The notes: a model not told the origin generated them from the sequence alone. Shown: positions 1 to 10,036, counted from the first letter of the stretch. The stretch: DNA of 33,934 bases from Samsonia erythrinae (GCF_004342665.1 NZ_SMBY01000018.1:1-33934), one strand, 5' to 3'. Program-made: numbers and translations.

Positions 1-44
1 TTTTCCTGCCGCCACAACCGCGTAAGCCGCTGTTGCCGTGTCAG

Positions 45-108
45 TGGAGGCGCATTATAGGGACTTCTCGCCGCCTGACAAGCGCTAAATGCAAATAATT
101 TTTCAACC
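45..108 (-). promoter_or_regulatory. rRNA operon P1 promoter with UP-like element
   Basis: Read on the minus strand, a TTGTCA -35 box (76-81) and a TATAAT -10 box (54-59) are separated by 16 bp. They are followed by a GC-rich discriminator GCGCC and a probable start at A45. The bases upstream of the -35 box (about 83-108) are AT-rich like an UP element. The -10 to leader sequence closely matches E. coli rrn P1 promoters. Positions 1-45 are therefore the first transcribed leader bases of an rRNA operon whose 16S gene lies left of the window. E. coli also has an rRNA operon directly after clpB, which supports the call. Confidence 0.9.
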
Positions 109-185
109 GTTCAAAAACAAGCCAAAAAACACTATTCCGAATATTTTACATACAAATAACGACTATAATCTGAACTCAACGCACG

Positions 186-221
186 AAAACGGGAGTATCC
201 ATTAACGGACCCTCCCGTTTT
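186..221 (-). terminator. clpB intrinsic terminator
   Basis: A 10-bp perfect stem, AAAACGGGAG / CTCCCGTTTT, closes a 16-base loop 26 bp after the clpB stop. The minus-strand transcript ends the stem in four U residues. It separates clpB from the rRNA promoter downstream. Confidence 0.85.
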
Positions 222-246
222 ATCGTTTACTGTTTCACTCTCATGG

Positions 247-2820
247 CTATTGCCGTGCGACTATCTGTTCACCTTCAACATCTAATGTGATCGGTTTACC
301 GGGTATCAATTTCCCCCCCAGTATCTGCTGGGCAAGTGGATTCTCGATCAGTTGCTGTATCGCTCTCTTAAGCGGACGCGCACCGTAAACAGGATCAAAG
401 CCGACTTCCCCAAGCATATCTAAAGCCGCATCCGTGATCGTGACGCTATAACCACGCTCTTCAAGACGCTTATACAATCTGTGCAACTGGATTTGCGCGA
501 TCGACGTAATATGAGCCCTTCCCAGCGGGTGGAATACTACAACTTCATCGATACGGTTAATGAACTCAGGGCGGAAGCTGTGGCTGACGACTTCAAGAAC
601 CATGTCTCTCATCTCGGTATAACTTCGTTCGCCAAAACGTTCCTGAATAAGGTCAGATCCCAGGTTTGACGTCATGATGACAACGGTATTACGGAAATCG
701 ACCGTTCTGCCCTGACCATCTGTGAGACGACCATCATCCAATACCTGAAGCAGAATATTGAACACATCAGGGTGCGCTTTTTCGATCTCATCGAGCAAAA
801 TGACGGAATAAGGACGACGACGTACCGCTTCTGTCAGATATCCCCCTTCTTCATAACCAACATATCCAGGAGGGGCGCCGACCAAACGGGAAACGGAGTG
901 TTTCTCCATAAATTCTGACATATCAATACGAACCATGGCATCATCGCTGTCGAACAGGAACGTCGCCAACGTCTTGCAAAGCTCCGTTTTCCCAACCCCT
1001 GTCGGCCCAAGAAACAGAAACGAGCCAATTGGGCGATTCGGGTCAGATAACCCGGCCCGGCTACGGCGGATAGAATTCGCTACCGCCTCGACAGCTTCGT
1101 TCTGGCCGATCACTCGCTGATGGAGTTCATCCTCCATTCGCAGTAATTTTTCTCTTTCGCTTTCCAACATGCGGGAAACGGGGATGCCCGTCCAACGCGC
1201 AAGAACCTCGGCGATTTCGGCATCCGTAACGCGATTACGCAACAGATGCATCGTTTTCCCTTCCTGTTGCGTGGCTGCCGTGAGCTGTTTCTCCAGTTCT
1301 GGAATTTTACCGTATTGCAGCTCCGACATTTTTCCCAGGTCGCCCTGGCGCCGCGCCTGCTCCAGCGCAATCTTGGCCTGTTCCAAAGCGGCTTTAATAT
1401 TCTGCGTACCCGTAAGTGACGCTTTTTCCGCTTTCCATTCTTCCTCTAACTGCGAATACTCGCGCTCTCTTTGCTCCAGTTCCGTATTCAACAGCTCTAG
1501 CCGTTTCTGGCTGGCTTCATCTGATTCTTTTTTTAGCGCCTGCTGCTCCAGCTTTAACTGGATAATGCGTCGCTCAAGCCGGTCCAGAGGTTCCGGCTTC
1601 GAATCAATTTGGATACGGATACTCGAAGCCGCTTCATCAATCAGGTCAATCGCTTTATCAGGCAGCTGTCGATCGGCGATATAGCGATGAGACAGCATCG
1701 CCGCGGCAACAATCGCCGGGTCAGTAATTTGCACATGATGATGCAATTCATAACGTTCTTTTAGCCCACGCAAAATCGCAATCGTGTCTTCAACGGTAGG
1801 CTCGGCGACATAGACCTTCTGGAAACGGCGTTCAAGCGCGGCATCCTTTTCAATATATTGCCGGTATTCATCCAACGTGGTCGCGCCGACGCAATGCAAT
1901 TCACCACGCGCCAAGGCAGGCTTTAACATGTTGCCGGCATCCATCGCGCCGTCGGCTTTACCCGCCCCTACCATCGTATGAAGTTCATCAATAAACAGAA
2001 TGACGTTGCCTTCCTGTTTAGCCAAATCGTTGAGCACACCTTTCAGTCGCTCTTCAAACTCACCGCGATATTTTGCTCCCGCCACCAGCGCGCCCATATC
2101 CAGAGAAAGAACCCGCTTGTTTTTCAGGCCTTCGGGCACTTCACCGTTAACAATGCGCTGTGCCAACCCTTCCACTATCGCGGTTTTACCCACGCCAGGC
2201 TCACCAATTAGCACCGGGTTATTTTTGGTTCGGCGCTGAAGAACCTGAATCGTGCGGCGAATCTCCTCATCACGCCCGATCACCGGGTCAAGTTTGCCTT
2301 GCTCTGCACGCTCAGTGAGGTCAATAGTGAATTTCTTTAATGCCTGGCGCTGATCTTCAGCCCCTTGATCGTTCACTTGTTCTCCTCCTCTCACTTGATC
2401 GATGGCGTTGGCAACGCCTTGCTGCGTAACACCACTTTTCTTCAGTAAATCACTCAATGCGCCACGAGACTCCAGGGCCGCAAGAACGAAAAGTTCTGAA
2501 GAGATAAAAGTATCGCCACGCTTTTGCGCCAATTTGTCGCACAGATTCAAAACCCGGACTAAGTCGCCCGAGGGTTGAACATCGCCGTCCGTGCCTTCGA
2601 CCTGAGGCAAACGGGCTATGGCCCGATCGATTTCCGCATTCAGGTGGTTAACATTGGCTCCCGCGACAGTCAGAAGTGGACCAACAGTTCCCCCATCCTG
2701 ACGGAGCAAAGCGCTCATCACGTGGAGTGGTTCAATAAACTGGTGATCGCGCCCAAGGGCGAGAGACTGGGCATCAGCGAGAGCAAGTTGGAATTTGTTG
2801 GTAAGACGATCCAAACGCAT
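247..2820 (-). CDS. clpB: ATP-dependent protein disaggregase ClpB
   Basis: Hsp104-family AAA+ hexamer that works with DnaK/DnaJ/GrpE in the cytoplasm to extract polypeptides from aggregates. The 857-aa product has the family layout: N domain (1-142), first ATPase with Walker A GEPGVGKT at 206-213 and Walker B ending at E279, a long charged middle coiled coil, and a second ATPase with GPTGVGKT near 605-612. The length equals E. coli ClpB. An ATG four codons further upstream is in frame, but the GGGAGGAG ribosome site sits two bases before the ATG at 2820, so MRLDRL is taken as the true start. A sigma-32 promoter precedes it and an rRNA operon follows. Sequence identity to the family is high along the whole length. 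Confidence 0.98.
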   Translation of the reverse strand: MRLDRLTNKFQLALADAQSLALGRDHQFIEPLHVMSALLRQDGGTVGPLLTVAGANVNHLNAEIDRAIARLPQVEGTDGDVQPSGDLVRVLNLCDKLAQKRGDTFISSELFVLAALESRGALSDLLKKSGVTQQGVANAIDQVRGGEQVNDQGAEDQRQALKKFTIDLTERAEQGKLDPVIGRDEEIRRTIQVLQRRTKNNPVLIGEPGVGKTAIVEGLAQRIVNGEVPEGLKNKRVLSLDMGALVAGAKYRGEFEERLKGVLNDLAKQEGNVILFIDELHTMVGAGKADGAMDAGNMLKPALARGELHCVGATTLDEYRQYIEKDAALERRFQKVYVAEPTVEDTIAILRGLKERYELHHHVQITDPAIVAAAMLSHRYIADRQLPDKAIDLIDEAASSIRIQIDSKPEPLDRLERRIIQLKLEQQALKKESDEASQKRLELLNTELEQREREYSQLEEEWKAEKASLTGTQNIKAALEQAKIALEQARRQGDLGKMSELQYGKIPELEKQLTAATQQEGKTMHLLRNRVTDAEIAEVLARWTGIPVSRMLESEREKLLRMEDELHQRVIGQNEAVEAVANSIRRSRAGLSDPNRPIGSFLFLGPTGVGKTELCKTLATFLFDSDDAMVRIDMSEFMEKHSVSRLVGAPPGYVGYEEGGYLTEAVRRRPYSVILLDEIEKAHPDVFNILLQVLDDGRLTDGQGRTVDFRNTVVIMTSNLGSDLIQERFGERSYTEMRDMVLEVVSHSFRPEFINRIDEVVVFHPLGRAHITSIAQIQLHRLYKRLEERGYSVTITDAALDMLGEVGFDPVYGARPLKRAIQQLIENPLAQQILGGKLIPGKPITLDVEGEQIVARQ
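2374..2390 (-). promoter_or_regulatory. internal translation start of clpB (short ClpB isoform)
   Basis: Inside clpB, a purine-rich GAGGAGGAGA site (2381-2390) precedes a GTG codon (2374-2376) that encodes Val149. E. coli ClpB is known to start internally at GTG149, giving a form of about 80 kDa that lacks the N domain. Here both codon number and ribosome site are kept, so dual translation is likely. Confidence 0.75.
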
Positions 2821-2860
2821 AACTCCTCCCATGTACTGTTCAAAATTGCTACTGGAGATT

Positions 2861-2889
2861 AAGTGAGGTCATCCCTCAAAAATTTCAAG
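2861..2889 (-). promoter_or_regulatory. sigma-32 heat-shock promoter of clpB
   Basis: On the minus strand CTTGAA (2884-2889) is followed after 15 bp by CCTCACTT (2861-2868). This resembles the sigma-32 consensus CTTGAAA and CCCCATNT and the E. coli clpB promoter. It places the start about 30-40 bases upstream of the ATG. Confidence 0.75.
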
Positions 2890-2953
2890 GTTATTTTGCC
2901 AGTCGTGATGGGATTTAAATGTTACGTGTTCTGGATCGTCTTAATTCAATAGG

Positions 2954-3682
2954 TTATATCAGCCAGATTAAACTTGCCATACGGCCAGTCACGCCATCAC
3001 GCCGATAAGAGAAAAATTTTTGAGAATCGCTCACTGTACAGCAATTTCCGCCAAAAACTTGCGACACCCCTGCCGCACGTAATCGCAGGCTAGCCAGTTG
3101 GTAGATATCGGCGAAAAATTTCGTGCCTTCAGGTCTGAAAGCAGATGCCATTGCCGCATCATGTCGAACAAATGCATCCCTAACTTCAGGACCGACCTCA
3201 AAAGCGTTCGGGCCAATAGCCGGCCCCAGCCACGCCATAATTTGCGAGGGTTTCGCACGGAAGCAGTCTAACGTTTCTTCCAGTACGCCTGCGAGCAATC
3301 CCCGCCAGCCGGCATGCGCTGCGGCGACTTCATCGCCGCTGTTTGCACAAAACAACACCGGCAGGCAGTCAGCGGTCATCACCGTGCAGACCTGCCCCTT
3401 CTCATCAGTATAGGCCGCATCACCGCAAACGGATGGCGAAAACGTCCGACCAAGGCGAACCACATCAGTGCCATGGACCTGTTCTAACCAATGCGGCATG
3501 GCAGGAAGACCGGCCATGTCCACCAGCATTTGCCGATTGGCGCTGACATGCGTTGTCTCATCCCCCACATGACTTCCCACATTCAGCGCATCATAAGGTG
3601 CCGCACTGACGCCACCAATACGCGTCGTACTGCAAGATTTCACACTTGTGGGCAAAGGCCAGTCAGGGTAAATCAGCATCAC
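2954..3682 (-). CDS. pgeF: peptidoglycan editing factor PgeF (laccase-domain, YfiH)
   Basis: Cytoplasmic zinc/copper laccase-domain protein of 242 aa. In E. coli YfiH removes mis-incorporated L-Ser from UDP-MurNAc peptides, and older literature calls it a polyphenol oxidase. The product aligns end to end with E. coli YfiH. Metal and active-site signatures are the HG in the WLEQVHG motif, the C-x-P core of MTADCLPVLF, and AAAHAGWRG. It ends GRMASLIWLI like its homologue. The first start is GTG (3682), with ATG as codon 2. AAGGTG upstream suits either. It follows rluD by 40 bp on the same strand, so the two are probably co-transcribed, as in E. coli. Confidence 0.95.
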   Translation of the reverse strand: MMLIYPDWPLPTSVKSCSTTRIGGVSAAPYDALNVGSHVGDETTHVSANRQMLVDMAGLPAMPHWLEQVHGTDVVRLGRTFSPSVCGDAAYTDEKGQVCTVMTADCLPVLFCANSGDEVAAAHAGWRGLLAGVLEETLDCFRAKPSQIMAWLGPAIGPNAFEVGPEVRDAFVRHDAAMASAFRPEGTKFFADIYQLASLRLRAAGVSQVFGGNCCTVSDSQKFFSYRRDGVTGRMASLIWLI

Positions 3683-3722
3683 TCGTCACCTTAAAAAATC
3701 AGCATCTAACGTATTGAATAAA

Positions 3723-4700
3723 TCACCAATCCAATCTTTCCTGGGATGCCGCGGTATCTGCTTTCAATGCTTCAATCAGATCAACCATATCTTGCGGCAG
3801 CGCAGCATGCCACTCCATGAGTACGCCGCTAACAGGATGGTAGAGACGCAGCATTGTGGCATGGAGAGCCTGTCGGTCAAATCCGCGCAGCATCTCGATG
3901 AAATCCTCCGAGGCGCCTTTGGGAGGTCGAGGACGACCACCATATAAAGGATCGCCGACCAGTGGATGATTAATATGCGCCATATGCACACGAATCTGAT
4001 GGGTCCGCCCTGTTTCCAGACGCAGCCTCAAGCGGGTATGGGCTCGGAAATGTTCCATGATGCGGTAATGCGTCACGGCAGGCTTGCCCATTGGATGCAC
4101 CGCCATATGGGTACGCTTGGTGGCGTGACGGGCGATAGGTTCTTCAACCACGCCCCCCGCGGTCATGCTACCAATGGCCACAGCTTCGTATTCACGGGTG
4201 ATTTCACGCGCCTGCAACGCTTCAACCAGATGCGTCTGTGCGGGGACGGTTTTCGCGACCACCATTAAGCCAGTGGTATCTTTGTCCAGCCGATGTACGA
4301 TCCCGGCACGGGGAACATCCGCGATTTCAGGATAATAATGTAACAAAGCGTTCAGTACCGTCCCATCAGGGTTGCCAGCGCCGGGGTGAACGACCAGCCC
4401 TCTAGGCTTGTTGATTACCAGAATATCCTGATCCTCATACACGATATCCAGCTCGATAGCCTGTGCTTCCCAGCGAGCTTCTTCCTCAATCAGCGCATCA
4501 ATCGCAACCAATTCGCCGCCAAGTACTTTCTCTTTTGGCTTATTGATGACATTGCCGTTAATCTGTACCCGATCCTCCAAAATCCACTCTTTTATACGGG
4601 ATCGTGAATAATCAGGGAACAATTCGGCCAAAGCCTGATCTAAACGTTGTCCGAGTTGAGACTCGGCCACCGTTGCGGTGAGTTGTACTTGTTGTGCCAT
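3723..4700 (-). CDS. rluD: 23S rRNA pseudouridine(1911/1915/1917) synthase RluD
   Basis: Converts three uridines in helix 69 of 23S rRNA to pseudouridine during 50S assembly. The 325-aa product has an S4 RNA-binding domain near residues 15-80 and the RluA-type catalytic fold. The catalytic aspartate is D139 in the motif HRLDKDTTG, the same number as in E. coli. The sequence MAQQVQLTATV and the GRTHQIRVHMA motif are typical of the family. It is divergent from bamD and upstream of pgeF, which repeats the E. coli order. Confidence 0.97.
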   Translation of the reverse strand: MAQQVQLTATVAESQLGQRLDQALAELFPDYSRSRIKEWILEDRVQINGNVINKPKEKVLGGELVAIDALIEEEARWEAQAIELDIVYEDQDILVINKPRGLVVHPGAGNPDGTVLNALLHYYPEIADVPRAGIVHRLDKDTTGLMVVAKTVPAQTHLVEALQAREITREYEAVAIGSMTAGGVVEEPIARHATKRTHMAVHPMGKPAVTHYRIMEHFRAHTRLRLRLETGRTHQIRVHMAHINHPLVGDPLYGGRPRPPKGASEDFIEMLRGFDRQALHATMLRLYHPVSGVLMEWHAALPQDMVDLIEALKADTAASQERLDW

Positions 4701-4730
4701 ATTATGCAGCTTCTTCGTTAACGTTGGGTT

Positions 4731-4758
4731 TTGACGGCGACGCCGTTTAAAATAATGT
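4731..4758 (+). promoter_or_regulatory. candidate promoter of bamD
   Basis: TTGACG (4731-4736) and TAATGT (4753-4758) are spaced by 16 bp in the 134-bp gap between divergent rluD and bamD. The -10 match is moderate. No convincing sigma-E motif was found here. Confidence 0.4.
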
Positions 4759-4834
4759 ACTATTGTAGCTGGTCTAAATCGGGAGCTTAACGGACAGTCT
4801 CCCGGAATAACATTCTGAGGATAATCAAAACGTC

Positions 4835-5569
4835 ATGACGCGTATGAAATATCTGGTGGCTGCCGCCACGTTGAGCCTGGCGCTGGCTGGTTGCTCCAGC
4901 AATTCCAAAGATGCGGTTCCTGATAGCCCACCATCTGAAATCTATGCCAATGCTCAACAGAAACTCCAAGACGGCAACTTTAAAGCAGCCATCACGCAGT
5001 TGGAAGCATTGGATAACCGTTATCCTTTTGGCCCTTATTCGCAGCAAGTGCAGTTGGATTTGATCTACGCCTATTACAAATCCGCAGAGCTGCCATTGGC
5101 CCAGGCTTCTATTGACCGCTTCCTGCGACTCAACCCGACTCATCCAAACGTGGATTATGTCCTGTACATGCGCGGTCTTACCGACATGGCGCTGGATAAT
5201 AGCGCATTACAAGGCTTCTTCGGTGTTGATCGTTCCGATCGCGATCCGCAGTATGCCCGCACTGCATTCCGGGATTTTAGCAGGCTCATTCAAGGGTATC
5301 CGAACAGCCAATACGCCACCGACGCAAACAAGCGTTTGGTTTACCTCAAAGAGCGTCTGGCTAAGTATGAACTCTCTGTCGCGCAATACTACACGAAACG
5401 TGGAGCTTATGTGGCAGTCGTTAATCGCGTTGAGCAGATGCTGCGGGATTACCCGGATACTCAGGCGACAAAAGAAGCCCTGCCGCTGATGGAAAATGCC
5501 TACCGCGAGCTACAGCTGGCCGCTCAGGCGGAAAAGGTCGCTAAAATCATCGCCGCTAACCCGGCCTAA
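4835..5569 (+). CDS. bamD: outer-membrane assembly lipoprotein BamD
   Basis: Essential lipoprotein of the BAM complex that works with BamA to fold beta-barrel proteins into the outer membrane. The 244-aa product starts with a lipoprotein signal ([13 protein letters not shown]...) and a lipobox LAGC, with acylated Cys20. Ser residues follow the Cys, consistent with outer-membrane sorting. The mature part is built of TPR repeats, for example around [11 protein letters not shown] and RLNPTHPN, and is near identical to E. coli BamD (YfiO). It is a single gene ending in its own terminator and divergent from rluD. Confidence 0.98.
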   Translation: MTRMKYLVAAATLSLALAGCSSNSKDAVPDSPPSEIYANAQQKLQDGNFKAAITQLEALDNRYPFGPYSQQVQLDLIYAYYKSAELPLAQASIDRFLRLNPTHPNVDYVLYMRGLTDMALDNSALQGFFGVDRSDRDPQYARTAFRDFSRLIQGYPNSQYATDANKRLVYLKERLAKYELSVAQYYTKRGAYVAVVNRVEQMLRDYPDTQATKEALPLMENAYRELQLAAQAEKVAKIIAANPA

Positions 5570-5591
5570 ATAAAATCGCATAAGAATAATC

Positions 5592-5616
5592 ACGGCAGCT
5601 TCGGTTGCCGTTTTTT
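5592..5616 (+). terminator. bamD terminator
   Basis: Stem ACGGCA / TGCCGT with an 8-base loop, directly followed by a run of T residues, starts 23 bp after the bamD stop. Confidence 0.85.
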
Positions 5617-5789
5617 ATGATTCGATATGTTTTGATGAAGGGAGAACAGGTAGAGGGGAACCAACAACAGCGTAATAACTTCAACACATCTCATCAATAA
5701 TGGCACATGTCAAAGTCGCTCTCAAGCCCTTCTCTTCTATTCCCGATGACGCCTCACAAATCACGTTTTATTGACAAAAAGTGACAAAA

Positions 5790-5834
5790 AAAAGTGATCA
5801 TAATCACGATTTTTATCGCCACTCACGGTATGCT
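5790..5834 (+). promoter_or_regulatory. raiA promoter with class II CRP site
   Basis: GTGAT-N4-ATCAC (5794-5807) is a near-consensus CRP operator. A -10 box TATGCT lies at 5829-5834. The likely start near 5841 puts the operator centre about 40-41 bp upstream, the spacing of class II CRP activation. Carbon-source control of raiA by cAMP-CRP is known in E. coli. Confidence 0.8.
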
Positions 5835-5875
5835 GAAATTATCGAAGACGGACATAGGCAGAGAGGTAAGTTTAT

Positions 5876-6214
5876 ATGACTATTAATATTACCAGTAAGC
5901 AAATGGATATCACCCCCGCAATTCGTCAACATGTCGAAGACCGTCTTTCCAAACTGGAGAAGTGGCAAACTCACCTCATCAACCCCCACATCATTTTGTC
6001 AAAAGAACCACAGGGGTTTGTGGCCGACGCCACTATCAGCACGCCGAATGGCCCGCTGGTTGCCAGCGCTAAACATGACGATATGTACGCCGCCATTAAT
6101 GAACTGATTACCAAACTCGAACGCCAGTTGGACAAACTCCAACATAAAGGTGAATCAAGACGTGCGGCAACGGGTGTCAAGGACGTCAATCTGCAATTGA
6201 CCCAGGAAGAATAA
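5876..6214 (+). CDS. raiA: ribosome-associated inhibitor RaiA (protein Y)
   Basis: Cold-shock and stationary-phase factor that binds in the A/P-site channel of the 30S subunit and stabilises idle 70S ribosomes. The 112-aa product matches E. coli RaiA over nearly all of its length, including [19 protein letters not shown] and [19 protein letters not shown]. Only the acidic C-terminal tail diverges, as is usual. The ATG follows GAGAGGTAAG. It is monocistronic, with a CRP-type promoter upstream and a terminator 26 bp downstream. HPF-long type proteins are excluded by the short length. Confidence 0.98.
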   Translation: MTINITSKQMDITPAIRQHVEDRLSKLEKWQTHLINPHIILSKEPQGFVADATISTPNGPLVASAKHDDMYAAINELITKLERQLDKLQHKGESRRAATGVKDVNLQLTQEE

Positions 6215-6239
6215 TTGCTGTTCTTTTTATCTCCATCTG

Positions 6240-6261
6240 ACGCGCCTGAGGGCGCGTTTTT
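6240..6261 (+). terminator. raiA terminator
   Basis: Perfect 7-bp stem ACGCGCC / GGCGCGT with a TGAG tetraloop and five T residues. Confidence 0.88.
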
Positions 6262-6339
6262 GTTATGCGAATGCTTCAGCTCACGCCCTAAAATGTCAAT
6301 GAGGTATAGAGACTTAATCTTGTGACGGACTATTGGGTA

Positions 6340-6376
6340 TTGACAGGATGAAAAGCCAACAGGTACTTTACCTGTT
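6340..6376 (+). promoter_or_regulatory. pheA operon promoter overlapped by an inverted repeat
   Basis: TTGACA (6340-6345) and TACTTT (6364-6369) with 18-bp spacing form a promoter about 40 bp upstream of the leader peptide. A perfect dyad AACAGGTA-CTT-TACCTGTT (6358-6376) covers the -10 box and is a candidate operator. No repressor of pheA initiation is established in E. coli, so a regulatory role for the dyad is inference. Confidence 0.65.
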
Positions 6377-6412
6377 CAAAACGTGGATATCTGTATGATC
6401 AACCGAGCGAAT

Positions 6413-6460
6413 ATGAGCAACAAACCGTTTTTCTTCGTATTCTTTTTTACCTTCCCCTGA
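6413..6460 (+). CDS. pheL: pheA leader peptide PheL
   Basis: A 15-codon open frame reads MSNKPFFFVFFFTFP and stops at TGA. Seven of the 15 residues are phenylalanine, the same number as in the E. coli leader. Ribosome stalling at Phe codons when charged tRNA-Phe is scarce controls the attenuator downstream. It lies between the promoter and pheA, as expected. Confidence 0.95.
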   Translation: MSNKPFFFVFFFTFP

Positions 6461-6536
6461 TTCGGGAGGCGATTCGTCGTAAGGGTAAGAATACGAAGAC
6501 GAACAATAAAGCCTCCTGACCTGGAGGCTTTTTTTA
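6433..6536 (+). promoter_or_regulatory. pheA transcription attenuator
   Basis: Three alternative pairings are visible. Leader codons around 6433-6450 (TTCGTATTCTT) pair with AAGAATACGAA (6487-6497). GGGAGGC near 6464-6470 can pair with GCCTCC (6511-6516) as part of an antiterminator. AAGCCTCC / GGAGGCTT (6509-6530) followed by a T run is the terminator. The terminator ends 28 bp before pheA. This is the classical Phe-tRNA attenuation layout. Confidence 0.9.
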
Positions 6537-6563
6537 TAAGAACATAAGACAGGTAACGGCATC

Positions 6564-7724
6564 ATGACAGACACTTCATTATTGGCATTAAGGGAGCGAA
6601 TCAGCGCATTGGACCTGCAATTAATTACATTGCTGGCGCAAAGAAGGGAGCTGGCGTTAGAGGTTGCCCGTAGTAAATTACATTCGCATCGCCCCATCCG
6701 CGACAAAGAGCGCGAACGCGATTTACTGGATAAACTGACCGCTGTGGGTAAAAAACACCATCTTGACGGTCATTATATTACTCGCCTGTTCCAACTTATC
6801 ATTGAAGACTCGGTTCTGACGCAGCAAGCGCTCTTACAACAGCATCTAAATCAAACGGCATCGCACTCTGCCCGCGTTGCATTTCTTGGCCCGAAAGGCT
6901 CTTACTCCCATCTCGCCGCTCGCCAATATGCCGCACGACACTTCGAGCAGCTTATTGAGTGTGGTTGCCAGAAGTTTCAGGATATCTTCAACATGGTGGA
7001 AACCGGGCAAGCGGACTATGCCGTTCTACCGATTGAAAACACCAGCTCCGGTTCAATCAACGATGTCTATGACCTGCTGCAACATACGGGATTATCTATC
7101 GTCGGTGAGTTAACTAATCCCATTGATCACTGCGTTCTGGTGGCGACGAATACGTCACTGGCAGAGATCGAGACCGTTTATAGCCACCCACAACCGTTTC
7201 AGCAGTGCAGCCATTTCATCAACCGTTTTCCACACTGGAAGATTGAATATTGTGAAAGCACGGCAGCCGCAATGGAAAAAGTCGCGGCGTTAAACTCCCC
7301 CAAAGCCGCGGCGCTCGGTAGCGAGGCGGGCGGTCAGCTCTATCAGTTACAGGTGCTGGAACACGATCTGGCCAATCAGTCGCAAAACATTACTCGCTTC
7401 ATTGTATTAGCACGTAAACCTATTGACGTGACTGAACAAGTCCCGGCAAAAACCACGCTCATTATGGCAACCGGACAACAGTCAGGTGCATTGGTTGAAG
7501 CGCTTTTGGTATTGCGTGATAACGGTATTATCATGACAAAACTGGAATCCAGACCGATCAACGGCAACCCGTGGGAAGAGATGTTTTATCTTGACGTTCA
7601 GGCGAACCTGCGCAGTGACGCGATGCAGAAAGCGCTAAAAGGGTTAGCGCCAATTACCCGCTCGTTAAAAGTCCTAGGCTGCTATCCCAGTGAAAATGTC
7701 GTGCCGGTAGATGTAAACGAATGA
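6564..7724 (+). CDS. pheA: bifunctional chorismate mutase / prephenate dehydratase
   Basis: P-protein for the phenylalanine branch: chorismate to prephenate to phenylpyruvate. The 386-aa product has an AroQ chorismate mutase domain (1-90; [12 protein letters not shown] and the [10 protein letters not shown] segment carrying active-site charges). A prephenate dehydratase domain starts at [15 protein letters not shown] and includes [12 protein letters not shown]-terminal ACT domain with the ESRP phenylalanine-binding motif ([14 protein letters not shown]) follows. The length equals E. coli PheA. Expression is set by the pheL attenuator. It converges on tyrA, with a shared hairpin between them. 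Confidence 0.98.
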   Translation: MTDTSLLALRERISALDLQLITLLAQRRELALEVARSKLHSHRPIRDKERERDLLDKLTAVGKKHHLDGHYITRLFQLIIEDSVLTQQALLQQHLNQTASHSARVAFLGPKGSYSHLAARQYAARHFEQLIECGCQKFQDIFNMVETGQADYAVLPIENTSSGSINDVYDLLQHTGLSIVGELTNPIDHCVLVATNTSLAEIETVYSHPQPFQQCSHFINRFPHWKIEYCESTAAAMEKVAALNSPKAAALGSEAGGQLYQLQVLEHDLANQSQNITRFIVLARKPIDVTEQVPAKTTLIMATGQQSGALVEALLVLRDNGIIMTKLESRPINGNPWEEMFYLDVQANLRSDAMQKALKGLAPITRSLKVLGCYPSENVVPVDVNE

Positions 7725-7730
7725 TGTCCA

Positions 7731-7756
7731 AAGCCATCCCGGAAACGGGATGGCTT
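7731..7756. terminator. hairpin between convergent pheA and tyrA
   Basis: Perfect 11-bp stem AAGCCATCCCG / CGGGATGGCTT with a GAAA tetraloop. The U tract is short on both strands, but the position between two convergent stops suggests bidirectional termination. Confidence 0.75.
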
Positions 7757-7784
7757 CTTATTCACAATCCGCCATCGGACAGGT

Positions 7785-8906
7785 TTATTGACGAATATCA
7801 TTTGCCTGACGTAAGAGCGCCCGGCTTTCCGCCTGAAAACGCGTAGCATAGTCACCAAACCAGTGCTCCACTTTCTTGAAGCTGCGAATAAATGCCGCTT
7901 TATCCGCCTGTTCCAGTAACTCAATCGCTTCTCCGAAACGTTTGTAGTAACGCTTAATCAACGACAGATTATTCTGTGAAGACATAATAATATCGGCATA
8001 AAGCTGTGGATCCTGCGCAAACAGCCGCCCAACCATGATCAGTTCCAGACGATAAATTGGCGACGACAGCGCCAACAGCTGTTCAAGCTGGACATTTTCT
8101 TCCGCCAAATGCAGGCCATAAGCGAATGTCGCAAAGTGACGTAGCGCCTGAATGAACATCATGTTTTGATCGTGCTCGACCGCGCTAATACGGTGCAGAC
8201 GCGCGCCCCATACCTGAATTTGTTCCAGCAACCACTGGTAGGCTTCCGGCTGCCGACCATCGCAATAGACAACAACCTGCTTAGCAAGGCTACCGCTGTC
8301 TGGTCCAAACATCGGATGTAAACCGAGAACCGGGCCGCTATGCGCCGCAAGCATCGCCTGAAGCGGACCATTTTTCACTGATGCCAGATCGACCAGAATA
8401 CAGTCATCCGGCAAAGCGGGCAGGCGGGCAATAACCTGCTCGGTGATATGAATCGGCACGCTGACAATGACCATACCTGCATCAGATAACATCGCTTCTG
8501 CCCGTGGCCAGTCATCCTGTTCCAGGATTTTTACCTGATATCCCGATAACGTCAGCATTTTTTCAAACAAGCGGCCCATTTGACCACGGCCGCCAATGAT
8601 GACTACCGGCCGCAGCTGTGGGCACAGTGTTTTAAAGCCTTTATCGTTTTCACTGGTATAGGATTCACGCATGGCGCGCCGCAGGATATCTTCGATCAGA
8701 TCCGGTGGAACCCCCATCGACTCCGCCTCTTTGCGACGTGAGCTGAGCATGGCCGCTTCACGCTCCGGCGCATAGATAGGTAAGCCATAGCGGCTTTTCA
8801 CTTCTCCGACTTCCGCCACTAAACGCAACCGACGTGACAACAGTGCGACAAGCGCCTTATCTACCTCATCTATCTGATCACGTAATGCGGTCAGTTCAGC
8901 TACCAT
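7785..8906 (-). CDS. tyrA: bifunctional chorismate mutase / prephenate dehydrogenase
   Basis: T-protein of tyrosine synthesis: chorismate to prephenate to 4-hydroxyphenylpyruvate, using NAD. The 373 aa match E. coli TyrA in length and sequence. The N-terminal AroQ mutase covers about residues 1-90 ([16 protein letters not shown]). The NAD-binding loop is [14 protein letters not shown] near residue 100; the E. coli loop has Gly where this one has Arg, a small change in a glycine-rich loop. The [10 protein letters not shown] and [14 protein letters not shown] motifs belong to the dehydrogenase. It begins 6 bp after the aroF stop, and its ribosome site lies inside the end of aroF, so the two form one operon. 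Confidence 0.98.
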   Translation of the reverse strand: MVAELTALRDQIDEVDKALVALLSRRLRLVAEVGEVKSRYGLPIYAPEREAAMLSSRRKEAESMGVPPDLIEDILRRAMRESYTSENDKGFKTLCPQLRPVVIIGGRGQMGRLFEKMLTLSGYQVKILEQDDWPRAEAMLSDAGMVIVSVPIHITEQVIARLPALPDDCILVDLASVKNGPLQAMLAAHSGPVLGLHPMFGPDSGSLAKQVVVYCDGRQPEAYQWLLEQIQVWGARLHRISAVEHDQNMMFIQALRHFATFAYGLHLAEENVQLEQLLALSSPIYRLELIMVGRLFAQDPQLYADIIMSSQNNLSLIKRYYKRFGEAIELLEQADKAAFIRSFKKVEHWFGDYATRFQAESRALLRQANDIRQ

Positions 8907-8912
8907 AATTTG

Positions 8913-9986
8913 TTACTCTCCTGACTGTTTCACTCGCACGGCGCTCAGTTCCTGATGAAGGGAACGCAGTAACGTCTCCGTACCTTCCCAACCGATACAG
9001 GCATCCGTGACTGATACACCGTAGCGCATATCGGAACGCGGCTGTTCTGAAGACTGACACCCTTCATTAAGATGGCTTTCCAGCATCAGCCCGATAATGG
9101 AACGGTTCCCCGCCTTGATTTGTTCAACCACCGATTCAACAACAAGCGGCTGACGACGATAATCTTTATTTGAATTACCGTGGCTACAATCTATCATCAG
9201 CGCAGGTTTCAAGCCTGCATCCTGCATCTGTTTTTCACACTCAGCAACATCCTCTGCGCTGTAGTTGGGCTTTTTACCGCCACGCAAAATGACGTGACCA
9301 TCCAAATTACCTTGCGTTTGCAACAGACAGACTTGCCCTGACTGATTAATACCAACGAAACGATGTGGCATCGCAGCGGCTCTCATCGCATTGATCGCGG
9401 TTCCCAAACTGCCATCAGTGCCGTTTTTAAACCCGACCGGCATTGACAGACCTGAAGCCATCTCACGATGCGTCTGCGATTCCGTCGTACGCGCGCCGAT
9501 AGCAGACCAGCTAAACAGATCGCCCAGATACTGCGGACTGTTTGGATCAAGCGCTTCCGTCGCCAGCGGTAATCCCATATTCACCAGTTTGAGCAGCAGC
9601 TCACGGGCGATGTGCAGACCGGCTTCCACATCAAAGGAACCATCCATGTACGGATCGTTGATAAGGCCTTTCCAGCCCACCGTTGTACGCGGTTTTTCAA
9701 AATAAACGCGCATAACGATATAGAGACGATCGTGTAATTCGGCGGCGAGCGACTGTAGTCGGCGTGCATATTCCAGCGCTGCATCGGTATCATGGATAGA
9801 ACAAGGTCCACAGACGATCAGCAGCCGATCATCGCGGCCGTGAATGATATCCGCAATCGTAGATCTCGCGTGCGCAATATTGCCCTGCTCCACGTCACTA
9901 AGCGGAAATTTAGCTTTCAATTCATCGGGAGTGATCAAAACCTGTTCGGCACTGATATTAATGTTATTGAGTGAATCTTTTTGCAT
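8913..9986 (-). CDS. aroF: 3-deoxy-7-phosphoheptulonate synthase, Tyr-sensitive type
   Basis: First step of the shikimate pathway: phosphoenolpyruvate plus erythrose 4-phosphate to DAHP. The 357-aa product starts MQKDSLNN like E. coli AroF rather than AroG or AroH. It contains the metal and substrate motifs VCGPCSIHD, GFKNGTDG, DCSHGNSNKDYRRQ and YGVSVTDACI. Tyrosine feedback inhibition is inferred from the match to AroF and the operon with tyrA. Upstream TyrR-type boxes support repression by tyrosine. The ATG follows a weak ribosome site. Confidence 0.97.
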   Translation of the reverse strand: MQKDSLNNINISAEQVLITPDELKAKFPLSDVEQGNIAHARSTIADIIHGRDDRLLIVCGPCSIHDTDAALEYARRLQSLAAELHDRLYIVMRVYFEKPRTTVGWKGLINDPYMDGSFDVEAGLHIARELLLKLVNMGLPLATEALDPNSPQYLGDLFSWSAIGARTTESQTHREMASGLSMPVGFKNGTDGSLGTAINAMRAAAMPHRFVGINQSGQVCLLQTQGNLDGHVILRGGKKPNYSAEDVAECEKQMQDAGLKPALMIDCSHGNSNKDYRRQPLVVESVVEQIKAGNRSIIGLMLESHLNEGCQSSEQPRSDMRYGVSVTDACIGWEGTETLLRSLHQELSAVRVKQSGE

Positions 9987-10036
9987 AAGCCTGTTCCAGA
10001 AATATTCGAATGGGCACGCCCGTCAGTAAAACCCGC

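Noticed and set aside
1169-1684. 171-codon frame antisense to clpB
   Set aside because: Ser-rich shadow frame of a highly conserved gene; no independent evidence.
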